From assembly GCA_002371295.1 (NCBI GenBank), contig DFGZ01000071.1:1-9557 (forward strand): a stretch of 9,557 nt of DNA. Reading direction: 5' to 3'. The position numbers were made by a program, and so were the translations under genes. Shown piece by piece: positions 1 through 6,953 of the stretch. Each line of letters starts with the position of its first letter. Position 1 is the first letter of the stretch. The notes below the pieces were generated by a model. That model ran no database searches. It saw nothing but the letters and a program-made list of their open reading frames with translations, and had not been told where the DNA came from. This stretch comes from Oribacterium sp. UBA3737 (GTDB lineage: Bacteria > Bacillota_A > Clostridia > Lachnospirales > Lachnospiraceae).

Positions 1-1
1 A

Positions 2-235
2 GAGATCATTTCCAAGATTCAGACCATGCGTAAAGAGGCCGGATTCGAGGTTATGGATCACATCAAGGTGTATGTAAAGGACAACGATAAGATGGCTAAC
101 CTCATGAGAAACAATGAGGAAGAGATCATCCGTATCGTTATGGCTGACGCCATCGTCTACAATCTTACTCAGGGTTATGAAAAGGCCTGGGATATCAACG
201 GTGAGAATCTGACACTTGCTGTTGAGAAAGTCTGA
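2..235 (+). CDS. ileS: Isoleucyl-tRNA synthetase, C-terminal end (partial)
   Basis: Only the last 77 residues are present; the reading frame is open to the left edge of the window and ends at TGA 233-235. The stretch with SKIQTMRKEAGFEVMDHI is the C-terminal domain typical of eukaryote-like (type 2) bacterial isoleucyl-tRNA synthetases, a region helping tRNA recognition; the enzyme charges tRNA-Ile in the cytoplasm. The catalytic HIGH and KMSKS motifs lie outside the window, so the assignment rests on this tail alone. Family knowledge: in many Clostridia this longer form replaces the E. coli-like form that ends in a zinc-binding domain; no zinc-finger cysteines are visible here. The ATG at 26 is internal to the frame (codons before it are open and fit the family) and is not taken as the start. 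It is followed 30 bases on by a hairpin and then glgP. Confidence 0.85.
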   Translation, partial: EIISKIQTMRKEAGFEVMDHIKVYVKDNDKMANLMRNNEEEIIRIVMADAIVYNLTQGYEKAWDINGENLTLAVEKV

Positions 236-265
236 CCAGTTACATTCGGTTCCATTTATGTAGTT

Positions 266-292
266 CAGCTGCGGCCTTCGGGGCTGCAGCTG
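266..292 (+). terminator. GC-rich hairpin between ileS and glgP
   Basis: Inverted repeat with left arm about 266-276 and right arm about 281-292 around a TTCG core, containing CAGCTGC and its complement GCAGCTG plus GGCC/GGGCT pairing with one G-T wobble. It is followed by only a modest T content (CTATTTC), so it is a weak terminator, a processing site or an mRNA-stabilising 5' hairpin. Only 29 bases separate it from the glgP start, leaving no room for a full promoter after it. Confidence 0.45.
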
Positions 293-321
293 CTATTTCA
301 AGAAAGGAAAAGGATAGAGTA

Positions 322-2778
322 GTGGAGAAGTTCGATAAGGAATTATTCAAAAAAGAAGTTGAAAGCAGTGCCCGTAAGCTGTACCGCAGATCATTAAAGG
401 ATCTCAGTACAAAGGAAGCTTTTTTTGCAGTTGCGTATGCTGTTCAGGACACAATCATCGATGACTGGATGGCTACACAGAAAACAACCGAGAAAAAGGA
501 CTCCAAAAGGGTTTATTATCTTTCCATGGAATTCCTGATGGGAAGAGCTCTTGGAAACAATATCATTAACCTGAGCTGTAGAGAAGGCATACAGGAAGCT
601 CTTAAAGAGCTGAAGCTGGATCTCAATACAATAGAGAATGAGGAGCCTGACTGGGCTCTGGGAAACGGCGGTCTGGGAAGACTTGCGGCATGTTTCCTGG
701 ATTCACTCGCAACGCTTGGATATTGGGCATGCGGATGCGGCATTCGTTATAAATACGGTATGTTCAAACAGCAGATCGTTGACGGATATCAGAAGGAAGT
801 TCCTGATGACTGGTTAAAGGACGGAAACCCTTTTGAGCTTCGTCGTGCAGAGCTTTCCAAGGAAGTAAAATTCGGCGGATGGGTAGAGTCTGTTAATGAA
901 AACGGCAAGCTTCGCTTTGTTCAGAAGGGATATCAGTCTGTTATCGCCATTCCTTATGACACTCCGGTAGTGGGCTACAACAACCATGTGGTAGACACAC
1001 TTCGTGTATGGGATGCCAAGGCCAAGGATACTTTCCGTCTGGATGAGTTTGACAAGGGTAATTACGAGGCCGCTGTTGAAAATGAGAACATGGCCCGCAA
1101 CATCGTTGAGGTTCTTTATCCGAACGACAACCACTATGCAGGTAAGGAGCTTCGTCTCCGCCAGCAGTATTTCTTTATTTCCGCTTCTGTACAGACTGCG
1201 GTTAAGGAGTATGCCGACAAGCATGACGGTGATGTAAAGCATCTGTACGAGAAGGTGGCATTCCAGCTCAATGATACCCACCCTACAGTTGCGGTAGCAG
1301 AGCTTATGAGAGTCCTCATGGATGATTATGATCTTTCATGGGATGAGGCATGGGATATAACTGTTAAGACCTGTGCATATACAAACCACACAATTATGGC
1401 TGAGGCTCTTGAGAAATGGCCTATTGAGCTCTTCTCAAAGCTTCTCCCGCGTATTTATCAGATAGTTGAAGAAATCAACCGCAGATTCTGTGAGGATATA
1501 CGGCATAAATATCCGGACAATGCAGAATACAAGATTTCCAAGATGGCTATCATTTATGACGGTCAGGTAAAGATGGCCCACCTTGCAATCGTTGGCGGAC
1601 ATGCGGTAAACGGTGTTGCACAGCTTCACACAGAGATTCTGAAGAAGGAGACTCTCAGGGATTTCTATGAGATGTATCCGGAAAAGTTCTCAAGCAAGAC
1701 CAACGGTATCACACAGAGAAGATGGCTGCTTCATGCAAACCCTGAGCTGGCTGCATGGATTTCCGACAAGATCGGCGACGGCTGGATAACAGACCTTACT
1801 AAGATCAGTAAGCTTGCGGTATATGCAGACGATGAAAAGTGTCAGGCTGAGTTTATGGCTATCAAACGTCATAACAAGGAGCGTCTTGCAAAGTATATAC
1901 TTGAGCATAACGGTATAGAGGTATCAACGGATGCCATCTTTGATGTCATGGTCAAGAGACTGCACGAGTACAAGAGACAGCTCATGAACATCCTTCATGT
2001 AATGTATGTATACAATCAGCTGAAGGATCACCCGGACATGAATTTCCATCCTCATGTTTATATATTCGGTGCCAAGGCGGCTGCAGGATATAAGACAGCA
2101 AAGCTGACGATCAAGCTCATTAACAATGTGGCCAATGTCATCAACAATGATGAGTCCATAAACGGACTTATAAAGGTTGTATTCATCGAGGACTACAGAG
2201 TATCCAATGCAGAGATCATCATTCCTGCGGCAGATATTTCTGAGCAGATCTCAACTGCATCCAAGGAGGCTTCAGGAACATCCAATATGAAGCTTATGCT
2301 GAATGGTGCTCTGACTCTCGGAACTATGGATGGTGCCAATGTTGAGATAGTGAAGGAAGTAGGAGAGGAGCATGCATTTACCTTTGGTATGAGCTCTGAT
2401 GAGGTTATCGCCCTTGAGCATAGCCGTCAGTACAATCCTATGGAATTCTTCAACAACAATCAGGAGATCAGAAGAGTCCTTATGCAGCTTGTTAACGGTT
2501 ACTACAGCCCTGATAACCCTGAGCTGTTCCGCCCGCTTTATAATTCACTCCTTAATACAATGGAGTCGGATGTTGCGGACCGCTATTTCATCCTGAAGGA
2601 TTTTGCTTCTTATGACGAAGCTCAGAGAAGGGCATGTGAAAAGTATGAGGATGAATCCTGGTGGGCAAAGGCAGGTATCCTGAATACTGCTCATGCCGGA
2701 AAATTCTCTTCAGACCGTACCATCGAAGAGTACGTTAAGGAAATATGGGGACTTGAGAGAATAAAGGTCAGAGTGTGA
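322..2778 (+). CDS. glgP: Glycogen/starch/maltodextrin phosphorylase
   Basis: An 818-residue, full-length member of glycosyltransferase family GT35 (E. coli GlgP is about 815). It releases glucose-1-phosphate from the non-reducing ends of alpha-1,4-glucans by phosphorolysis, in the cytoplasm, using pyridoxal phosphate. Visible landmarks: YYLSMEFLMGR (65-75), NGGLGRLA (115-122), the NDTHP loop (317-321), KRLHEYKRQ (545-553), EDYRVSNAE (623-631), and the cofactor site EASGTSNMK with the Schiff-base lysine at about K657, followed by NGALTLGTMDGANVEI. The start is GTG 322, preceded by an AAAAGGA ribosome site 7 bases upstream; the frame and N-terminus fit the family. It may be read from ileS through the hairpin or from a promoter upstream of it; I see no convincing promoter. 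A strong terminator follows 45 bases after the stop. Glycogen versus maltodextrin preference cannot be told from sequence. Confidence 0.97.
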   Translation: MEKFDKELFKKEVESSARKLYRRSLKDLSTKEAFFAVAYAVQDTIIDDWMATQKTTEKKDSKRVYYLSMEFLMGRALGNNIINLSCREGIQEALKELKLDLNTIENEEPDWALGNGGLGRLAACFLDSLATLGYWACGCGIRYKYGMFKQQIVDGYQKEVPDDWLKDGNPFELRRAELSKEVKFGGWVESVNENGKLRFVQKGYQSVIAIPYDTPVVGYNNHVVDTLRVWDAKAKDTFRLDEFDKGNYEAAVENENMARNIVEVLYPNDNHYAGKELRLRQQYFFISASVQTAVKEYADKHDGDVKHLYEKVAFQLNDTHPTVAVAELMRVLMDDYDLSWDEAWDITVKTCAYTNHTIMAEALEKWPIELFSKLLPRIYQIVEEINRRFCEDIRHKYPDNAEYKISKMAIIYDGQVKMAHLAIVGGHAVNGVAQLHTEILKKETLRDFYEMYPEKFSSKTNGITQRRWLLHANPELAAWISDKIGDGWITDLTKISKLAVYADDEKCQAEFMAIKRHNKERLAKYILEHNGIEVSTDAIFDVMVKRLHEYKRQLMNILHVMYVYNQLKDHPDMNFHPHVYIFGAKAAAGYKTAKLTIKLINNVANVINNDESINGLIKVVFIEDYRVSNAEIIIPAADISEQISTASKEASGTSNMKLMLNGALTLGTMDGANVEIVKEVGEEHAFTFGMSSDEVIALEHSRQYNPMEFFNNNQEIRRVLMQLVNGYYSPDNPELFRPLYNSLLNTMESDVADRYFILKDFASYDEAQRRACEKYEDESWWAKAGILNTAHAGKFSSDRTIEEYVKEIWGLERIKVRV

Positions 2779-2822
2779 AGTCGGTTGTGATCAGACATAA
2801 GACGACAGGGAAATAAATAATC

Positions 2823-2868
2823 AAAAAACGAGGAGCACATACGGGATTGTATGTGTTCCTCGTTTTTT
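2823..2868. terminator. Bidirectional intrinsic terminator between glgP and the GNAT gene
   Basis: A 20-base-pair inverted repeat (left arm 2823-2842, right arm 2849-2868, loop GGGATT) with one G-T wobble. The left arm begins AAAAAACGAGGA and the right arm ends TCCTCGTTTTTT, so both strands give a hairpin followed by a U tract. It therefore serves glgP on the plus strand and the convergent acetyltransferase gene on the minus strand. The TAA stop of the minus-strand gene (2867-2869) overlaps the edge of the repeat. Confidence 0.95.
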
Positions 2869-3745
2869 AAATGTAAAAATAAATAATACGTTCCCGCTCT
2901 TTGTAACCCAGATGCTCATAGAGCCTTAAGGCGATCAGATTGGTGCTTGTGACCTGAAGAAGTATTTTTTTATAGGGGCCCTTTTCTTTATAGTTCTCCA
3001 CTGCTTCCATAAGTTTTCTGCCGTGGCCCTGCCCCAGATACTTGTCATAGACCAGAAGACCGTACAGGTAAAGTGTATCTTCATTGTAGCCCGTGAGATG
3101 TACTTCGCCGTAATGGCTGCACAAACTGTCACCGGGATCCGCAATAGGACGGATCAGCTCTTTTTCCATAAAAAGCTCATCATACTGGTGTACGGCATCG
3201 ATGGCACAGAGAGTTTCATAGGTGTCAGGAGAAATAAAAGGAACAGCAGCCTTTGGCAGCTGTTCGGGAAGGGACTCACAGCTGTCTGTTTCGTCCGTAT
3301 CCGCCGTGATGTCATGGAGATGACCATGATCACTTGAGTCTGATTCGAAAGAGATATGCTCATATTCCGAATCATCGAAGCCGTACAAAGGGCTTTTTAT
3401 CATGAATCTGATACAATAGTTACGGAAATCATCCTTAAGACTGTTGAAACAGGTGGAGAAAAAACCTATCCTGCGCATTACAGGATGTGTAAAGGCCTCC
3501 ACCTCCAGAACCTGCTTTCCCTCAATGGTTTCGCCCAGAAGATAGCCTGACAGAACTGCAAAAAGCTCTGAGTCCACACCACTTTCTTCCTTATCATCAT
3601 TTCTTATAAGGTAATAAAAATCACCATCCAGATCACAGTCATAGTTCGTGTGATCGGCATGGTTACATTCTGTCACCAGTTCACGTACCGCTGAACGGTC
3701 ATTATCACTTAATTCTTTATATAATTCTGCTTCCATGGCTGACAT
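2867..3745 (-). CDS. Tandem GNAT-family N-acetyltransferase
   Basis: A 292-residue protein resembling two GNAT (acyl-CoA-dependent N-acyltransferase) domains in a row. The C-terminal half is clear: acetyl-CoA-binding motif YLGQGHGRKLM (236-246), matching Q/R-x-x-G-x-G/A, and the following NLIALRLYEHLGYKERE segment (269-285). The N-terminal half has a weaker copy, LEVEAFTHPVMRRIGFF (80-96), resembling the beta4-alpha3 region. A hydrophilic linker rich in Asp, Ser and His (about 126-165) separates them. The substrate is unknown; small metabolites, antibiotics and protein N-termini are all possible for the family. The gene stands alone, convergent with glgP and divergent from the membrane-gene cluster. 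Start choice is uncertain: the ATG at 3745 and an in-frame ATG at 3736 (fourth codon) both lack a recognisable ribosome site, unlike the other genes here. No next in-frame Met occurs until residue 90. Confidence 0.85.
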   Translation of the reverse strand: MSAMEAELYKELSDNDRSAVRELVTECNHADHTNYDCDLDGDFYYLIRNDDKEESGVDSELFAVLSGYLLGETIEGKQVLEVEAFTHPVMRRIGFFSTCFNSLKDDFRNYCIRFMIKSPLYGFDDSEYEHISFESDSSDHGHLHDITADTDETDSCESLPEQLPKAAVPFISPDTYETLCAIDAVHQYDELFMEKELIRPIADPGDSLCSHYGEVHLTGYNEDTLYLYGLLVYDKYLGQGHGRKLMEAVENYKEKGPYKKILLQVTSTNLIALRLYEHLGYKERERIIYFYI

Positions 3746-3749
3746 TATA
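3744..3749 (-). promoter_or_regulatory. Possible -10 box (TATAAT) overlapping the GNAT start codon
   Basis: On the minus strand a perfect TATAAT hexamer covers 3749-3744 and includes the first two bases of the ATG at 3745-3743. If used, transcription would begin near the second in-frame ATG (3736-3734), giving a leaderless or nearly leaderless message. No good -35 box lies 16-18 bases upstream, and the region is AT-rich, so this may be chance. Confidence 0.2.
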
Positions 3750-3787
3750 TCAAACTTGCTATCAAAATACCATTATGTTAAAATACA

Positions 3788-3815
3788 TTGAATCAGTAGA
3801 TAAAATAGTTAAAAT
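3788..3815 (+). promoter_or_regulatory. Candidate promoter for the six-gene cluster
   Basis: In the 136-base AT-rich divergent region, TTGAAT (3788-3793) and TAAAAT (3810-3815) are 16 bases apart, a fair sigma-A match (4/6 and 5/6). A perfect TATAAT follows at 3816-3821 but has no -35 partner at 16-18 bases. Transcription from here would give a leader of about 60 bases before the start at 3882. AT-richness makes chance matches likely. Confidence 0.3.
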
Positions 3816-3881
3816 TATAATAATTTTACAGTTAATGCTGTGATTCATAAATAAAAATAGATATATATGACAGGAGACAAT

Positions 3882-4031
3882 ATGGAAAAGATTTATAAGA
3901 CTATGCGTTATACAGGAGCCGGTTCTATTGCAGCCGGCATAATCATATTGGTTGCCGGTATCGTTGTAGGTGTTATTTCTATCATCAACGGATCACTTCT
4001 TTTAAAGAGAAAGAACGAACTGACATTCTGA
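3882..4031 (+). CDS. Small single-pass membrane protein, 49 residues
   Basis: A short frame running from ATG 3882 to TGA 4029-4031. The protein starts MEKIYKTMRYTGAGSIAAGI and ends LLKRKNELTF. Residues about 14-40 form one hydrophobic segment rich in Ile, Val, Gly and Ala; the N-terminus carries Lys/Arg and the tail KRKNE, so it reads as a single-span membrane protein with short charged ends. The start is well supported: AGGAG at 3872-3876 stands 5 bases upstream of the ATG. The stop is one base before the ATG of the VanZ-family gene, which has no good ribosome site of its own, so the two are probably translationally coupled. I do not recognise a named family; I have the impression of similar short proteins in Lachnospiraceae but cannot verify it. 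Function unknown; a partner or regulator of a neighbouring membrane protein is a guess from position. Confidence 0.8.
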   Translation: MEKIYKTMRYTGAGSIAAGIIILVAGIVVGVISIINGSLLLKRKNELTF

Positions 4032-4032
4032 G

Positions 4033-4533
4033 ATGGCTAAACTAAGGACACGGAACCAGAAGATAGGCTGGGTTCTGTTTGTACTGTATCTGATGGCCCT
4101 TCTTTACCTTATGTTCTTCTCTGAGATGGAGCAGCGGGGATTTGGAGCTAAATCAGACTATACCTACAATCTGACCCCGTTTCTGGAGATAAGGAGATAC
4201 ATAGTCTTCTTCAGACAGATAGGATTAAGAGGTGTGATACTTAATCTGTACGGCAATATCATAGGTTTTATGCCCTTTGGCTTCATACTGGGTGTCATCA
4301 GTCAGAGATGCAGGGCGCACTGGTACAATGCTGTGATATGCACATATCTTTTGAGTTATGGAATAGAGATGGTTCAGCTCATTACCCGTGCAGGGAGCTG
4401 TGATGTTGATGACATCATACTGAACACTTTGGGAGGAGCTCTGGGATACCTGGTTTTCAGATATGTCCTCCATAAAAGAGCCATGAGATATGTACGGTTT
4501 GCTGAGAAGAGACGAAGATTCAGAGGTATTTAG
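4033..4533 (+). CDS. VanZ-family membrane protein
   Basis: A 166-residue integral membrane protein with the hallmarks of the VanZ-like family: NLYGNIIGFMPFG (71-83), IEMVQ (111-115), and DVDDIILNTLGGALGY (124-139). About four membrane spans are seen, near 11-30, 66-90, 97-117 and 128-146, ending in a strongly basic tail (KRAMRYVRFAEKRRRFRG). VanZ of the Tn1546 vancomycin cluster gives low-level teicoplanin resistance by an unknown mechanism, but most chromosomal VanZ-like proteins have no resistance role shown and no vanHAX genes lie here, so resistance should not be inferred. The ATG at 4033 follows the upstream stop by one base without a clear ribosome site, suggesting coupling. The TAG stop overlaps the GTG start of the next gene by one base (TAGTG). 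Confidence 0.9.
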   Translation: MAKLRTRNQKIGWVLFVLYLMALLYLMFFSEMEQRGFGAKSDYTYNLTPFLEIRRYIVFFRQIGLRGVILNLYGNIIGFMPFGFILGVISQRCRAHWYNAVICTYLLSYGIEMVQLITRAGSCDVDDIILNTLGGALGYLVFRYVLHKRAMRYVRFAEKRRRFRGI

Positions 4534-4859
4534 TGGCAAAGAAGAAACGATTTAATTATATAAGGAAGAAGCTGGCAGGCGGTACCTGGTTCAGGATCAT
4601 AATTACCGTTTTATCCTTTGCTTTTCTGGTTGCCTGTGTCACTGCTTCTACTATGATGAAAGGTGAGGGACCGATGTATGTGGGTGCCCTCGGGCTTACA
4701 TCTGTGATATATGCTGTATATGCGGTCCTTGATATGATACCAGGCGTCAGGGATCCGGAAAAAAACTATATTCCATCACGTATAGCCGGTTTTACAGCAG
4801 GGCTTATCCTGATTATATGGGTCTGCCTTATAGTGATCGGTTTTATCAAGCTTTCCTGA
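4533..4859 (+). CDS. Small three-pass membrane protein (possibly DUF6142-like)
   Basis: A 108-residue protein with a very basic N-terminus (MAKKKRFNYIRKK) and three hydrophobic segments near 20-40, 48-70 and 83-105. The layout, with a GPMYVGALGL segment opening the second span, resembles my recollection of the DUF6142 family of clostridial membrane proteins; this is a low-confidence match and no function is known. The start is GTG 4533, which shares its first base with the preceding TAG stop; AGAGG at 4522-4526 gives a ribosome site 6 bases upstream inside the VanZ-family gene. The next gene starts 6 bases after the stop. Position suggests it works in the membrane with its two upstream neighbours, but this is inference. 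Confidence 0.85.
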   Translation: MAKKKRFNYIRKKLAGGTWFRIIITVLSFAFLVACVTASTMMKGEGPMYVGALGLTSVIYAVYAVLDMIPGVRDPEKNYIPSRIAGFTAGLILIIWVCLIVIGFIKLS

Positions 4860-4865
4860 GGTATT

Positions 4866-6953
4866 ATGGAACGATATTATGATGCTATAGAGCGCATCAG
4901 ACAAATCCCGGAAGAAAAGGCTGTGCCGGAAACTTTCCGGGATTATTTCATGATTTGCGCTGAATTTATTTTAAAACTTAATGATTTCCTTGAGGAAACA
5001 AAAGATCTGGATCTGTCGGTACTGGACTTTCGGGATGATGCGGAAGGGAAGCATTGGCAGAACAGGCTCAGGGAGTGGAACAGGATACTCTACAGTGAGA
5101 TGGCGGAGGGATACGAGACATCATATCTGAATCCGGAGTACAGTGAAAAGAAGCTGTCTCCCTTCGGCGGTATTCTGTCGGTGCTTCTTATGGAGATAGA
5201 GAATCTGATTCCTTCGGCTTACGAAAAGAATATGGAGGATATAACCACGGTTCTCGAAACCTTTATACAGATTTACTGTATGTTCGAGTCAAGCTGCAGT
5301 GAATATCTTGAGAATCACAGGAAGAGTGTACTTCCGGATGTTCAGGCGGTGAAGGATGTGCTTTATTCCTACGCTTTTGATTACTCCTATGATTTTATAA
5401 ATCAGCAGATGAGCGGACAGTATATTTCCGGGGAGTCATATACCGGGAACATCATCCTTAACCACGATTTTAAAGATGCTTCCGAGATCTTCCTGTATGG
5501 AAGCTATGTTTCGGAAACTGCCTTAAAGACAGCTGAATTTGTAGCATCTCTTCCGGAGGATGAGATAGACCGTATGGCATATACCTGGTACAAGGGTTTT
5601 AAGGACGGCTTCAAAATACAGGGAAAGCCTTATGAGAAGAAGTCCCTTATAGAGTTCAGATATCAGATGGGATATGAACGTGTGCTGAAACGTGCAGCCG
5701 GATATTTTAAGGAAGACGGTTATGATTTTACCCTTCCCAGAAGATCGGGGCATTTTATTACCAGAAGTCCCAAGGGGGCGGGAGCTCTTTACGAAAGTCC
5801 CAACAGACAGATGGATTATGATCACAGCTATGATCTTTCTCTCGTCATGGGTGACCGTATTGCCGCCCGTATGCTTGAAGAGACTGAACAGATATTCCGT
5901 TCCTTTGGTACGGAGATAAAGAGATATGCAGGACCGGTGGTCATGGAGGGCTTCGGTGAGCCGGAATTTGAGCCGGTGGAAAAGGAGGAGCGCCTTCGTT
6001 TTTCCGAACATCAAAAAGAGGTTTACGGAAGTTATCGTAACGATCTCCAGATTCTTGTCCACAGATTCATACTTGAGGAAGAGAGATCCTTTACCATTAT
6101 CGCATGGCCCCTTCCGACCATAGGGGAGGATTTCGAAGAGATACTTCATGAGACTGTGAAGATAAACACCATGTCCAGTGAAGCATACATGCCGGTCCAG
6201 TCAAAGCTGATAGAAGCACTTGACAAGGCAAGCTTTGTCAAAGTAAAGGGACGAGGTAACGATACGGATATGACAGTAGTGCTTCACAGGCTGGAGGATC
6301 CGGAAAAGCAGTCTAACTTCGAAAACTGTCTTTCCGATGTGAACATTCCTTTGGGAGAGGTCTTTACATCTCCGGTGCTTAAAGGAACCACAGGGGTACT
6401 TAATGTGAAGTCTGTGTTTATAGAGGGGCTTCAGTTCAGAAATCTCAGAATAGAGTTCAGGGACGGACGTGTCACGGATTACAGCTGCGACAATTTTGAA
6501 AGTCCCGAGGCATCAAAGGCCCTTATAAGACGTGTCATCTTTGGCGAGAAGGAGAATCTGCCTGTCGGAGAGTTTGCCATAGGTACCAATACCCTTGCCT
6601 ACAAAATGATAGAAAAGTATAAGCTTGGATCCAAGATGCCCATACTCATAGCTGAGAAAACAGGACCTCATTTTGCGGTGGGAGACACCTGTTATTCCTT
6701 TATGGAGGATATGAAGCTTTTAAATCCTGACGGGAAGGAGCTTATAGCCAAGGATAATGAGTGCTCGGCATTGAGAAAGACTTCACCGGAAAAGGCTTAT
6801 TTCGCGGTTCATACGGATATAACAATTCCGTACAATGAACTAGATTCCATAGTTGCCGTTACAGAGGATGGGGAGGAGATCCGCATCATCTCCGGCGGCA
6901 GATTTGTACTTGAGGGGACGGAGGTTCTGAATGCTCCATTTGAAGATAGATGA
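4866..6953 (+). CDS. M29-family metallo-aminopeptidase with long N-terminal extension
   Basis: A 695-residue, apparently soluble protein; no signal peptide or membrane span is visible. The C-terminal part matches peptidase family M29 (AmpS/AmpT), dinuclear-metal aminopeptidases that remove N-terminal residues from peptides in the cytoplasm. Expected metal ligands can be placed: E498 in GEVFTSP, E569 in GEFAIG, H602 in GPHFAVG, and H649 and D651 in VHTDI; Y610 is a candidate for the conserved catalytic tyrosine. KGRGNDTDMTVVL also fits the family. Known M29 enzymes are about 410 residues with the first Glu near 250, so about 250 extra residues precede the core here; they look helical and acidic and I assign them no function. 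The segment between H602 and H649 is also longer than in AmpT. Start ATG 4866 has GAGG four bases upstream, overlapping the previous stop. The 3' end overlaps the next gene by 23 bases. Confidence 0.88.
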   Translation: MERYYDAIERIRQIPEEKAVPETFRDYFMICAEFILKLNDFLEETKDLDLSVLDFRDDAEGKHWQNRLREWNRILYSEMAEGYETSYLNPEYSEKKLSPFGGILSVLLMEIENLIPSAYEKNMEDITTVLETFIQIYCMFESSCSEYLENHRKSVLPDVQAVKDVLYSYAFDYSYDFINQQMSGQYISGESYTGNIILNHDFKDASEIFLYGSYVSETALKTAEFVASLPEDEIDRMAYTWYKGFKDGFKIQGKPYEKKSLIEFRYQMGYERVLKRAAGYFKEDGYDFTLPRRSGHFITRSPKGAGALYESPNRQMDYDHSYDLSLVMGDRIAARMLEETEQIFRSFGTEIKRYAGPVVMEGFGEPEFEPVEKEERLRFSEHQKEVYGSYRNDLQILVHRFILEEERSFTIIAWPLPTIGEDFEEILHETVKINTMSSEAYMPVQSKLIEALDKASFVKVKGRGNDTDMTVVLHRLEDPEKQSNFENCLSDVNIPLGEVFTSPVLKGTTGVLNVKSVFIEGLQFRNLRIEFRDGRVTDYSCDNFESPEASKALIRRVIFGEKENLPVGEFAIGTNTLAYKMIEKYKLGSKMPILIAEKTGPHFAVGDTCYSFMEDMKLLNPDGKELIAKDNECSALRKTSPEKAYFAVHTDITIPYNELDSIVAVTEDGEEIRIISGGRFVLEGTEVLNAPFEDR

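Noticed and set aside
814..1281. 155-codon open frame antisense to glgP
   Set aside because: It lies wholly inside the clearly coding glgP gene, has no recognisable protein features, and is explained by codon bias of the sense strand.
3023..3337. 104-codon plus-strand frame opposite the GNAT gene
   Set aside because: The minus-strand frame carries the acetyl-CoA motifs and has its own terminator; the plus-strand frame resembles no family.
3788..3848. Inverted TGAATCA/TGATTCA pair in the divergent region as an operator
   Set aside because: The seven-base arms are about 45 bases apart in AT-rich DNA, with no regulator gene nearby; chance is the simpler explanation.
4033..4533. Glycopeptide resistance gene
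   Set aside because: Only VanZ-family membership is supported. No vanS/R/H/A/X genes are nearby, and chromosomal VanZ-like proteins are widespread without a resistance role.
5523..6149. 208-codon open frame antisense to the M29 aminopeptidase gene
   Set aside because: The sense frame is continuous with conserved family motifs before and after; the antisense product has no recognisable domain and no plausible operon context.
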